Shown here: positions 34,756-43,425 of the stretch, in pieces
How the letters are laid out: each line of letters begins with the position of its first letter
Position numbering within the stretch: the stretch's first letter is position 1
Notes under the pieces: model-generated
The model's input: only the letters and a program-made list of their open reading frames with translations
Databases searched by the model: none
Told to the model about the DNA's origin: nothing
Assembly: GCA_902802375.1 (NCBI GenBank)
Contig: CADCLS010000003.1
Coordinates: 36,392 to 100,391, forward strand
Reading direction: 5' to 3'
DNA: 64,000 bases
Source: Oscillospiraceae bacterium
Lineage (GTDB): Bacteria; Bacillota; Clostridia; Oscillospirales; Acutalibacteraceae
Translations under genes and position numbers: made by a program

Positions 34756-36255
34756 ATGTTTTATTTTTCAAAATCAAAATATTGCCTTATGTGGCAATGC
34801 CCGAAGCTTTTGTGGCTCAGTAAATTTCATCCGGAACTAAAACCCGAAGACCAGGCTTTACAGGTGCGATTTGATACCGGTAACGACGTCGGTGATCTTG
34901 CCATGGGTATTTTCGGCGATTACAAAGAAGTTGCCGCACTAAAACCGGACGGCTCGCAAGACCACGGCGAAATGATACGCCTGACAGGAGAATATATGGA
35001 AAAAGGCGTAGACAATATCTGCGAGGCATCTTTCAGCTATAAAGGCCTTTACTGCGCGGTAGATGTTCTGCGTAAAACTTCCGGCGGATATGCTATTTAC
35101 GAGGTTAAAAGCTCAACCGATGTCAAACCCGTTTACTGCGCCGATATCGCATACCAGAAGTATGTTTTAGAACATTTCGGTATCAACGTTACCGGCACGT
35201 ATCTTGTGTGTATCGACAATAGTTATGTTCGCGGCGAAGAGCTTGATATACATAAGCTCTTTCAGATAATAGACGTATCAGACGAAGTAAAAGATGAAAT
35301 GCAAAACGTTGAGCCGCTCATAAAAAAAGCCGAGCAGGTTTATGCTATGAAAACCGAGCCGGACATTGATATAGGCGGACATTGTTTTGAACCTTACGAG
35401 TGTGCATTTCGCTGTCACTGTGAAGAAAAACTGCCACACCCAAACGTTTTTGACCTATACCGGATAAATTATGATAAAGCACTGGAACTTTACAGGCAGG
35501 GCAAGGCGGATTTTAAAACATTGCTACACGACGGCAGCATAACCAACCCGAAACATCTTCGCCAGATGCTATATGCGGTATCCGATCAACCGGATGATAT
35601 TGATAAAGGTAACATTAAGTCCTTTTTAAGCACACTTACCTATCCCTTATACTTCCTTGATTTTGAAACTATGCAGCTTGCCGTTCCCCAGTTTCCGGGC
35701 ACAAAGCCATATCAGCAGATACCTTTCCAGTATTCGCTGCATTATATAGAGCGTGAGGGCGGTCCCTTATTACATAAAGAGTTTTTAGCCGAGTCGGGCA
35801 AAGACCCGCGCCGTGCTATCGCCGAGCGGCTTTGTGAGGATATACCGAAAGACGTTTGCGTTACAGCATATAACAAAACCTTTGAATGTGGCAGGATAAA
35901 TGAACTCGCCGAAACATTCCCTGACCTTGCCGAACATCTTTTGAATATTAAAGATAATATTGTCGATTTAATAGTTCCGTTTCGTTCCGGCTGGTATTAT
36001 AATCGGGCAATGGGCGGAAATTTCTCTATTAAAACCGTCCTTCCGGCGCTTTTCCCGAATGACCCGGAACTTGACTATCACGCGCTCGAGGGCATACATA
36101 ACGGCACCGAGGCAATGACAATATTTCCACAAATGCAGTTTATGCCACCCGAAGAGCAACAAATCACACGCCACAACCTGCTTGAATATTGCAAGCTTGA
36201 TACACTTGCAATGGTTAAGTTATGGGAGAAGCTAAAAGAAGTATCTAAACAATAA
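34756..36255 (+). CDS. DUF2779-type double nuclease: Cas4-like domain plus DEDD exonuclease
   Basis: The 499-residue protein has an N-terminal Cas4/RecB-like PD-(D/E)xK nuclease: D103, then YEVKSS around 115-120, with Cys that can hold an iron-sulfur cluster (C10, C15 and C210, C216, C220, C222). The C-terminal half is a DEDD/RNase H-like exonuclease with LDFETMQL (D302, E304), a middle TAYNKTFECGRI motif and YCKLDTLAMVKLW near 485. Together this fits DUF2779 proteins. It may act in nucleic acid end processing; biology unknown. ATG 34756 follows ggggg; an upstream ATG is in frame without SD. Confidence 0.78.
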   Translation: MFYFSKSKYCLMWQCPKLLWLSKFHPELKPEDQALQVRFDTGNDVGDLAMGIFGDYKEVAALKPDGSQDHGEMIRLTGEYMEKGVDNICEASFSYKGLYCAVDVLRKTSGGYAIYEVKSSTDVKPVYCADIAYQKYVLEHFGINVTGTYLVCIDNSYVRGEELDIHKLFQIIDVSDEVKDEMQNVEPLIKKAEQVYAMKTEPDIDIGGHCFEPYECAFRCHCEEKLPHPNVFDLYRINYDKALELYRQGKADFKTLLHDGSITNPKHLRQMLYAVSDQPDDIDKGNIKSFLSTLTYPLYFLDFETMQLAVPQFPGTKPYQQIPFQYSLHYIEREGGPLLHKEFLAESGKDPRRAIAERLCEDIPKDVCVTAYNKTFECGRINELAETFPDLAEHLLNIKDNIVDLIVPFRSGWYYNRAMGGNFSIKTVLPALFPNDPELDYHALEGIHNGTEAMTIFPQMQFMPPEEQQITRHNLLEYCKLDTLAMVKLWEKLKEVSKQ

Positions 36256-36269
36256 GGGGTTAATAGAAT

Positions 36270-36986
36270 ATGCCAAAAAACATTAAATACAGTTCTAGAG
36301 GTTGCTGTATTGAACCTACATCGGATTTTTCAAACCTATGCGATAAACATAATCTTAATATAGATGGCAAAATTGTATTATTAACAAGAAATAATGCCGA
36401 TGTTATCGAAAAGTTGCTTAAAGATGATAATACATATATTCCTTTTGCCAAAATTGTTTTTGATTCTTTTGAAAAAAATGCTGTAATGGAAAATAAAAAC
36501 AAAGCACTTTTCATTGTTGCACGAGAGATTGACCGTGACAACAACACTAATGCTTGGAGATATAATAAGAATCATGACAGTTTTAATAATATGATTAAGT
36601 ATATTTCAAATAAAAACAACAAATTTTTTGAAAGATTAAATTCTGGGGATCAAACTTTGCCGGATGATATAGTTGAAAAGTGTGGAACAGGTGTAAAGAG
36701 CTTATCCAGTAAGATTTGTAAATATTTATGCGAGTACATCTATAATAAGGACAATTTTTATATAAATGATTCTGTTGTACGAAACATGCTACTGTTTTAT
36801 CTAGATTATTACGGTGTTAAACATCCCAAATTAAAAAGCATATATGGCGTAGACAATCTAAAATATTCAGATTATTACGAGTTGCTATCGAAACTACATA
36901 CAGAGCGAAATAGTAAACACAAGGATTCGATTACAAAATCCGAACTCGATCATATTATTTGGTATTGCTACAAATCCTTTAAATAA
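36270..36986 (+). CDS. Hypothetical protein, AT-rich
   Basis: The 238-residue protein has no family I can name. The middle has an ECGTGVKSLSSKICKYLCEY helix followed by DNFYINDSVVRNMLLFYLDYYG, which loosely resembles helix-hairpin-helix (HhH-GPD) DNA glycosylase domains. The gene is markedly AT-rich and Asn/Lys-rich compared with its neighbours, suggesting separate acquisition. It starts 14 bp after the nuclease gene with SD aagggg and is followed by a GGCAGGC/GCCTGCC hairpin (36994-37020), so the two genes form a plausible pair. Confidence 0.6.
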   Translation: MPKNIKYSSRGCCIEPTSDFSNLCDKHNLNIDGKIVLLTRNNADVIEKLLKDDNTYIPFAKIVFDSFEKNAVMENKNKALFIVAREIDRDNNTNAWRYNKNHDSFNNMIKYISNKNNKFFERLNSGDQTLPDDIVEKCGTGVKSLSSKICKYLCEYIYNKDNFYINDSVVRNMLLFYLDYYGVKHPKLKSIYGVDNLKYSDYYELLSKLHTERNSKHKDSITKSELDHIIWYCYKSFK

Positions 36987-37081
36987 TTAATTCGGCAGGC
37001 TCAATAAATATGGGCCTGCCATTGTTTTGCATTTAAACCATTAATGGTGTTATTGCCTTATAGTCGGCTATACAAATATCC

Positions 37082-39538
37082 TTAGTACATTTTATACCAT
37101 GCCTGGATGACGGCAATTCTTGCGTATTCGCAAGCGTGGGCTTTTGGAAAAAGATACCAAATCTTTTTGCAGTATTCAATATACCAACAAGGCATTCCGA
37201 TTTCGGTCAAATCATTTTCAAATTCGCCTATTTTTTCGGCGGACAGCTTGCCTTTTGCAATCAGTCCCTTTCGAATTGTTTCTGAATAGCGAAATGCCTT
37301 CTCTCTTTCAAGTCCGCGAAAAAGTAAATCGTTATATATATCGTCCCTCGTGGTAGGGATATCGCTTAAAGTGCAAACGCCACCTTTAAGCAGTTCTTTT
37401 GCATTTCCTTTCCACGTGCCGGTGCCGTGAGAAAGTCCGATTATTTTTACAAGGTCCGAAAACTTTTCGGGCTTAGTCAGAGAAAGAATTTCAGATACAA
37501 AACCCGAGTTAAATTCCGTCATTTCTGTCAATTCGTTGTTAGATATAAGCGTAAAGATCTCCTGTGAATTTAATGGGATATCTTTTATCTTTTTACCGGT
37601 TTCCGCTTCGAGTTCATGTAGCAAATCAAGGTGTTTTACAGGTAAAATATCAAACTGATAAAGAGTGTCATATAAATCACGGTAGATGAAGTGCGATATT
37701 GGTAAACCGTTATATTTTCCTTCTCTTGTCGGTGTGAAATCTAAGATTTCTTTATTTTGGGGGATTAAAAATAACCCTGCCGGATGAATTTCGTCACTCT
37801 GCTTAACCTTAGTCAGTTTATCAATGATTATATCTTTTTCCAGATAATTCAGCAGGCGACCTGTTTTAGATTCATAATCTTCAATCATTTTTTTTGCATA
37901 GGTTTCGCTTACGGTGCGAACTGTTCCGCAGACAGCAACCCTCTTTCCGTCAAAGTATTCGTTTGAAATCTTGTTAGTAATCATATTACGACTTACTGTA
38001 TTGCAGTTTATATCAATATCGGGAACCTTATCACCCTTAAATCCGAAAAATGTTTCATGAGGAATATTCATACCGTCACCGTGAATTATTTCGCCGCAGG
38101 AACATCCTGTATCTGGCAAATCCGCGCCGCTTGAGGCGTTTTTTACCCATTCGGTTTTTCGGCACTTAGGGCAGTAATAATGAGGTGGCAAAGGATTTAT
38201 ATCGGTTATACCCAAACAGTACGCGAGAAAAGACGAAGCGGCAGTTCCTCTTGTTGTATGTAATCCTCCTATAAGTGAAATATCTCTGACAATCATTCTT
38301 GCCAGCAACAATTCGTCAGCACAGGATTTGACAATCGGGAGATTAAGCTCGGCGTCAAGCCGTTCTTTTATTTCCGCCGGCAGTTGTCCTTCTTTGTCGC
38401 TGTATTTCGAAGCTGCAAAATTTTCGGCAAACATTTTTATCGCCTTATATGAGTCCTCAAATAAATTGTCGTGAAAATCACGGGGTATAATTTCAATATC
38501 TTCGATTTGCTCGGCAATTTTATTTGTGTTGTTTATCACAACGTCGGTTGTGTCTTCTCCGAGATACGAAAACATCTCTAACATATCTTCGGTATTAAAT
38601 AAATACGCCGTCTCGTTACCGTAATTTTTAAATCCTCTGCCATTTTTAAGAATGCGCCAGGGCAGTTTACCGTCCATATCTATAAACTTTGCGCAACTTA
38701 CAGCTACAACCGGTTTGCCTTTTTCCTTTGCGTATTTAAGAATTCGCAAATTTTCTTCTTTTTTTATATTAGATGAATATGTACGGTTGATTTCGAAATA
38801 ATCATAAAATTTCAGCATTTTTTCATTGTTTATAAAACTACTAAAATCGTGTGCACCGAATAACAACCCTTCACGATACTTTTCCATTACACTAATGGGA
38901 ACGTTCTTACAGACACCGTCATCCTTTAGTTCTGAAATAATGTGATACAGATTTTTAAGCCCTTTTTGGCTTTTTACAAGCACGGTCGTAAATAGAGGGT
39001 ACCCGCCCTTATAGTCGCTGTGAATGATCTGCGCGCCGTAAATCGGCTTGATACCTGCCTTTTTGCACACTCTCTCGAATTCAGGAAAACCCTGAACGCA
39101 GTTTAAGTCGGTCAAAGCAATCGCCGGCATACCGTTCTCTTTGGCAAAGTCCACAAGTTCCTTTATGCTTATTATGCTATCCATTTTGTCATAAACGCTA
39201 TGGGCGTTAAGTTCGATTCTCGCCATTTCTGAAACACTGTCGGGCGTTCCTTGCAATTCTACACCCAAGAGCTCCGCCAGATATTTTACAGAATCTATGA
39301 AATCAATGCTTTTTATAAGGCTGATAAATTTGATAACATCTCCGCCAATACTGCAACCAAAGCAATAGAAAGTCTGCGAATCGGGGTAAACGGTAAAAGA
39401 CGGTGTGTGCTCACTATGAAAAGGGCAAAGGCCAACATAGTTGTTACCTCTTTTCTTAAGATTTACATATTCCGAAACAATATCTACAATACTGATTTCG
39501 GATTTAATTTCATTTATAACTTCTTCTGGAATTACCAT
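37082..39538 (-). CDS. DnaG-type CHC2 zinc finger fused to a PolC-like polymerase core
   Basis: 818 residues. Residues 1-98 are a DnaG-primase CHC2 zinc finger (C38, H41, C59, C62, with CPFHSEHTPSFTVYP). Residues ~105-350 are a PolC PHP domain (ELNAHSVYDKMDSI, ALTDLNCVQGFPEF, KPIYGAQI) whose metal ligands are partly lost (NAH for HLH, TDL for TDH), without the exonuclease normally inserted there. Residues ~420-818 are the PolC palm/thumb/fingers: TRGTAASSFLAYCLGITDINPL, Cys4 site (C456, C459, C479, C481), KGDKVPDIDIN (D507, D509), YQFDIL (D630), SGFVSEILS, FPKAHA. All three palm aspartates are kept. The duplex-binding C-terminus is missing. ATG 39538 follows aaaggag. Confidence 0.85.
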   Translation of the reverse strand: MVIPEEVINEIKSEISIVDIVSEYVNLKKRGNNYVGLCPFHSEHTPSFTVYPDSQTFYCFGCSIGGDVIKFISLIKSIDFIDSVKYLAELLGVELQGTPDSVSEMARIELNAHSVYDKMDSIISIKELVDFAKENGMPAIALTDLNCVQGFPEFERVCKKAGIKPIYGAQIIHSDYKGGYPLFTTVLVKSQKGLKNLYHIISELKDDGVCKNVPISVMEKYREGLLFGAHDFSSFINNEKMLKFYDYFEINRTYSSNIKKEENLRILKYAKEKGKPVVAVSCAKFIDMDGKLPWRILKNGRGFKNYGNETAYLFNTEDMLEMFSYLGEDTTDVVINNTNKIAEQIEDIEIIPRDFHDNLFEDSYKAIKMFAENFAASKYSDKEGQLPAEIKERLDAELNLPIVKSCADELLLARMIVRDISLIGGLHTTRGTAASSFLAYCLGITDINPLPPHYYCPKCRKTEWVKNASSGADLPDTGCSCGEIIHGDGMNIPHETFFGFKGDKVPDIDINCNTVSRNMITNKISNEYFDGKRVAVCGTVRTVSETYAKKMIEDYESKTGRLLNYLEKDIIIDKLTKVKQSDEIHPAGLFLIPQNKEILDFTPTREGKYNGLPISHFIYRDLYDTLYQFDILPVKHLDLLHELEAETGKKIKDIPLNSQEIFTLISNNELTEMTEFNSGFVSEILSLTKPEKFSDLVKIIGLSHGTGTWKGNAKELLKGGVCTLSDIPTTRDDIYNDLLFRGLEREKAFRYSETIRKGLIAKGKLSAEKIGEFENDLTEIGMPCWYIEYCKKIWYLFPKAHACEYARIAVIQAWYKMY

Positions 39539-39588
39539 AAAATCACGCTCTCCTTTATTTACTACATACTGCAAAAATGTGCATTGGA

Positions 39589-40656
39589 TTAGTTTGTTTC
39601 ATTTTTTATATATTCTCTGATTTCATCTGCCGTGACACCGTTTCTGCTTTTGCGGTTTCGTTTTTCTTTGTCGGCAGTCATATTGTTGATCCAAAGCCAC
39701 ATTTCCTGACCCTTTTTGGTATCGCAATTTAAAAACGCCTTGATTTCATTGAAAAGTTGTTCTTGCCCGGTTGGCGGTTCGGTTGCTGTTTGGATTCGGT
39801 ACAATGGGGAAATCTCCGGACGGTAAAAATCACAAAAAACCGAGCCATGCTTAATTGCACCGATAAAAAATATATTATCATCCGGATTATAGGATAATCC
39901 CTGCAACGAGCAACAGTCTTCGTTCGATACATTTTCCAATATTAAAACCGTCTTTTCCGGCTGATAGGGCAAGCAATCAAGTGTTACGATATCCCCGGTC
40001 CTAAAAGGTGTTATAAGGTTTAAATCACAATCGGGTTCAAATTGATTTCGGGAGTATTCCGTTTTATCCGCATAGGAGAAAAACATCACCTTATTGTCGA
40101 TAAATTCATAACAAATAATTTCTTCATAATCGCCTTTTTTATTTAGCGACCACTTGCGGATTTCAAAATGGAATAACACCTCTTTGTCATTCCACGAAAC
40201 CTCTTCAAGCTTCATTTCTTTCTTAATATATTTAAGTGCGTTTTCAAAGGAAGAAGATATGTGAAAATCGCTTTCGGTATAACCTTTTGGATCATCGTGA
40301 TCATACCATACCGTTTGAACACTGAATACATCACCGGGATTGTTTTCTAAAAGCGATACGGCTTTCTTTACATATTCATAGTTGAAGGCAAAAGAGTTTT
40401 CGGCTATATATTTGCTGATACTCTTATAATCGGATTTTTGAGGTTTTAAGCGCATTAATTCTTCCGAAATTTCTTTTTCTATATCTTCATCTTTTGAAAG
40501 TTCCGATAGTATTTCTGCTTTACGGCGAATGTCAATCGGTGCTTTACTGACCATATTAAGAATGTTATGTTTGTAAAGTTGCTCGGCGTGTTCGGTCAGG
40601 TACGCCACCATTTCTTTTGACGGGAATAATTCTCTTATCAAATCAGATATTTTCAT
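39589..40656 (-). CDS. Hypothetical protein with TPFxxGDIV motif (paralog 1)
   Basis: The 355-residue soluble protein has an N-terminal helical part (KAEILSELSKDEDIEKEISEEL, SFAFNYEYVKKAVSLL), a central region, and NLITPFRTGDIVTLDC leading into an SH3/beta-barrel-like stretch. The same TPF..GDIV arrangement occurs in the next gene (40748-41740). Function unknown. It lies 50 bp upstream of the CHC2-PolC gene on the same strand, so the two are probably co-transcribed. ATG 40656 follows aaggtgg. Confidence 0.6.
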   Translation of the reverse strand: MKISDLIRELFPSKEMVAYLTEHAEQLYKHNILNMVSKAPIDIRRKAEILSELSKDEDIEKEISEELMRLKPQKSDYKSISKYIAENSFAFNYEYVKKAVSLLENNPGDVFSVQTVWYDHDDPKGYTESDFHISSSFENALKYIKKEMKLEEVSWNDKEVLFHFEIRKWSLNKKGDYEEIICYEFIDNKVMFFSYADKTEYSRNQFEPDCDLNLITPFRTGDIVTLDCLPYQPEKTVLILENVSNEDCCSLQGLSYNPDDNIFFIGAIKHGSVFCDFYRPEISPLYRIQTATEPPTGQEQLFNEIKAFLNCDTKKGQEMWLWINNMTADKEKRNRKSRNGVTADEIREYIKNETN

Positions 40657-40747
40657 AAAAAACAACCACCTTTTTGTTTACAGGCGAGCATCTTTTTTAT
40701 TTTTGGGGTAAGCGTGCCAATACTCTTGGAACCGCCGATAAAAGTAT

Positions 40748-41740
40748 TCATACCATTATACCCGCCAGATAAAGACCCTTTTCTGTGTAAATATTTGGCC
40801 TCTTTTGCTTTGCATCTTCTTCGGAAAGAATGTTATGATACCCTTCACAGAGCAAAGCGGCGTCAATGTCACCTTTTACATAATTGCTAAAAGCAGTAAG
40901 AATCCGTCTATAACCCGAAAGCTCACCCCGATATAACTCCAAGTCCATATAATTGCACATAACTTCATTGTAAACTCGCCCATCGTCATCAAAGAAATAT
41001 CCCCAGGCATTCATATCGGTATTATCGCCGTCTTTCCTCGTGCTTTCTCTTGCAAATTCAGGTGTAATATCCGTCATAACAAAAGGTCCGCTGCAGAAGC
41101 CTTCGGGATGAGAAGGATCCCAAACTATATCGCCCTTGTGGAACGGTGTCGGAAACTCGAACCACAAACCTTCAAAAACGCCCCAGTATATATCTTCGTC
41201 ATCTTTGTTTTCAAAGCGTCCGGGATCAAGGGACAGAATATCAAAAGACGGCGTAAGATATGCTACTTGCCAGCTGTTTAATCTATCGACTTGCATCTTG
41301 GTACACCGAATAGAAACAACATCCTCATCCGGCTCCATAATTGATTCATACAAGGCATCAAAGCACGAAAATACGGTTTCCCAGTCATACTTAGGAGCAT
41401 CTCTATAAATGTATTCGAACTTATAGACATATGCCTTGTAATCATTATAAGTATCAGTATGCTTATCGTCAAAAAACTCGTTTACCAGTTTATCCTCAAG
41501 TTCCATGTACTTTTTCAGAAAAGCGTGCAGACTATCCTGCGGAACAGTATTCATCCGCTCCGGTATAGAACAGTCCGGCATTGTTTTAATAAGTTCGTTC
41601 CACGCATTGTGCTTTTCTTTAAGCTTTGCGTCTTTGCACTGATATATGAGCCACGCGGCTTCCAACGAATTAAACTTATAACCGATATTTATTAAATGTT
41701 CTCTTATATCCTTTGAGTTAATAAATCTTGCAATATCCAT
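40748..41740 (-). CDS. Hypothetical protein with TPFxxGDIV motif (paralog 2)
   Basis: The 330-residue protein starts with a helical region ([28 protein letters not shown]) and carries [19 protein letters not shown] in the middle, the same motif as its neighbour, then an acidic region ([19 protein letters not shown]) and a C-terminal helix. Both ends resemble proteins abundant in gut Firmicutes elements but without known role. ATG 41740 follows ggagg. Its SD region borders the truncated metallophosphoesterase fragment, so the region has been rearranged. Confidence 0.6.
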   Translation of the reverse strand: MDIARFINSKDIREHLINIGYKFNSLEAAWLIYQCKDAKLKEKHNAWNELIKTMPDCSIPERMNTVPQDSLHAFLKKYMELEDKLVNEFFDDKHTDTYNDYKAYVYKFEYIYRDAPKYDWETVFSCFDALYESIMEPDEDVVSIRCTKMQVDRLNSWQVAYLTPSFDILSLDPGRFENKDDEDIYWGVFEGLWFEFPTPFHKGDIVWDPSHPEGFCSGPFVMTDITPEFARESTRKDGDNTDMNAWGYFFDDDGRVYNEVMCNYMDLELYRGELSGYRRILTAFSNYVKGDIDAALLCEGYHNILSEEDAKQKRPNIYTEKGLYLAGIMV

Positions 41741-41766
41741 TTTAGTCCTCCACATAAAACTCTTCT

Positions 41767-41886
41767 GCCACGGTCAACAATATCGCCCAAAACATACATT
41801 GTATCTTCCGCACCGAAGTTGATTTTTTCAAGCATTTTAAGGTATTTTTCAAGGCAACCGTGAAGGTCGCTCATTGCGTAAATCAT
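41767..41886 (-). pseudogene. Metallophosphoesterase fragment (N-terminal 40 residues)
   Basis: The frame starts [16 protein letters not shown] and reaches [10 protein letters not shown], i.e. the first two metal motifs of a PPP-type phosphatase, then loses homology 21 bp before the SD of the next gene and stops at 41704. The N-terminus is similar to the intact gene at 32622-33329. A deletion has fused the gene start to the downstream locus. Only this fragment remains. Confidence 0.75.
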
Positions 41887-41898
41887 TTTATGTTCCTC

Positions 41899-42297
41899 TC
41901 AATCCCACAAATAGAAAAAGTATTCCGAGAATCTTTTGAAGCACTCATTTTTTATGGCTTCCTGTTGCTTCCGATCGCCAATTTCATCTTGAAGTCTTTT
42001 TAGCGTTTCAAAATCGTCCGCCAACCGGTTTAATGCTTCGTTCCATTTTTGCTCACCTATTTCGTATAACTTACCTCTATCAGTTTCATCGTCTGCTTCG
42101 GGAACAAAATTTTTTATAAGTTCACCAGGGCAACCGCCCATTCTGCTATTCGTGAATTGTCGCAACATCGGCACGATCACCGATAAAAACCACTCGTCAA
42201 TATCCCACAGATCCGCATCGCAATATCCAAGCCTTATTCTTTGAATACAGTATTTTAGATTTTTTAGCAACTTCTTTGACTGAAAAGCACTTCGCAT
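41899..42297 (-). CDS. Small hypothetical protein, tandem paralog A
   Basis: 132 residues with the pattern KYCIQRIRLGYCDADLWDIDEWFLSVIVPMLRQF and a C-terminal QQEAIKNECFKRFSEYFFYLW. It is clearly related to the next gene upstream (42388-42786). I have seen this pattern (R-x-x-RGY-x-D-x-D-x-W-x-x-D-x-WFL-x-x-x-P) in phage- and plasmid-associated proteins of gut bacteria, but no function is known to me. ATG follows gggagg. Confidence 0.65.
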   Translation of the reverse strand: MRSAFQSKKLLKNLKYCIQRIRLGYCDADLWDIDEWFLSVIVPMLRQFTNSRMGGCPGELIKNFVPEADDETDRGKLYEIGEQKWNEALNRLADDFETLKRLQDEIGDRKQQEAIKNECFKRFSEYFFYLWD

Positions 42298-42387
42298 ATT
42301 TCTTCCTCCCGTATATAGAACACCTAAAACTATCAGGCAAAAATATAGTTCACCTTTTAATAAAGTGGTAATACCTTATTTTTGTCG

Positions 42388-42786
42388 TCAAAGATACAAT
42401 TCAAAAAAGTATTCCGAAAAAGTTTTGAAGCACTCGTTTTTAAGTGCCTCCTGCTGGTGAAAAGTTCCAGAATCATCATCGTAAAGACTTTCAAGCTTTT
42501 CAAATTTGTCCGCCAATTCATTTAGCATTGTTTTCCATTTTTGATAGCAGATTTTGTTTAGCTCATCGCTACCCGATTCGTATCCTGTTTCTGCAATACA
42601 TTGCTCATAAAGCCACATGGGGAGACTTGGTATCGTTTCACTGAATTTTCGCAGCATCGGTACAATTACCCATAAAAACCAACCGCCCATATCCAACAGA
42701 TCGGCGTCACAATATCCGCGCCGTATTCTCTGAATACAGTGTTTTAAACTTTTAAACGGTTTTTTTGCATAAGAAGATATTTGCAT
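42388..42786 (-). CDS. Small hypothetical protein, tandem paralog B
   Basis: 132 residues from ATG 42786, which follows gggagtgag; an in-frame upstream codon at 42816 lacks an SD. The same blocks as paralog A are visible: KHCIQRIRRGYCDADLLDMGGWFLWVIVPMLRKF and QQEALKNECFKTFSEYFFELY. About half of the residues match, which indicates an older tandem duplication. It heads the leftward gene series that ends with the CHC2-PolC chimera. Confidence 0.65.
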   Translation of the reverse strand: MQISSYAKKPFKSLKHCIQRIRRGYCDADLLDMGGWFLWVIVPMLRKFSETIPSLPMWLYEQCIAETGYESGSDELNKICYQKWKTMLNELADKFEKLESLYDDDSGTFHQQEALKNECFKTFSEYFFELYL

Positions 42787-42925
42787 CTTTCTCACTCCCA
42801 TAACGCAGAATACCATAATCTATGCACCAAAAACGGAACACACCTTTTGATATTATAAAAAAGCAGAAAAAACCGTCTTGCAAATATGCAAAGCGGTTGT
42901 AAATAAGAAAGACAGGTGTGTTTAA

Positions 42926-43321
42926 TTGAATAAAGAGAATCTGCAAAACAAGAACATTACAGAGGATAAGATCCGCGCAACGAACGAAAGAGATCAAAAG
43001 ATTTTTGAGAAAAGAGTTTTAATCGGGTGGATTATGATAATTCTGGGTTTGATTTCTATGTACGCAATAGGAGTCAGTTATTACCATGAATATGCTTGGA
43101 TTGGATTTGCAATCGTTATTGGAGGTTTTATTGTGATAACCGGGTTTTCGGGCATAATCGGTTGTATTTTAGGCGGATTATTGGAAGGCATGACTTCTTC
43201 TGCTAACACCGCAGATTTGGCAAAGCGAATTTCTATGACACAAACAGATTTAGAAAGATGTAATCTGATGCTTGACAAAGATGTATTAGGGCAAAAGTTA
43301 GAAAAGCCGTTTAATAAATAG
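42926..43321 (+). CDS. Small membrane protein
   Basis: The 131-residue protein has a hydrophilic N-terminus, two hydrophobic segments (VLIGWIMIILGLISMYAIGV, about 34-53; AWIGFAIVIGGFIVITGFSG, about 59-78) and an amphipathic tail (TDLERCNLMLDKDVLGQKLE). I take TTG 42926 as start, 7 nt after aggtg. Family unknown. It diverges from the leftward genes and precedes the UDG-like gene. Confidence 0.6.
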   Translation: MNKENLQNKNITEDKIRATNERDQKIFEKRVLIGWIMIILGLISMYAIGVSYYHEYAWIGFAIVIGGFIVITGFSGIIGCILGGLLEGMTSSANTADLAKRISMTQTDLERCNLMLDKDVLGQKLEKPFNK

Positions 43322-43425
43322 AGCGTTATTGACTTAACACCGACTGACAAGAGTTGCACTTTTTCGTAAAATATGGTATAACATTATAAAATTTTGAAGA
43401 AAACCAAAAAAGAGAGGAAAAACGA

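Noticed and set aside
41704-41766. C-terminal extension of the phosphoesterase fragment
   Set aside because: After GDIVDRG the frame reads antisense-unrelated sequence into the next gene's SD and start, so it is not real protein homology.
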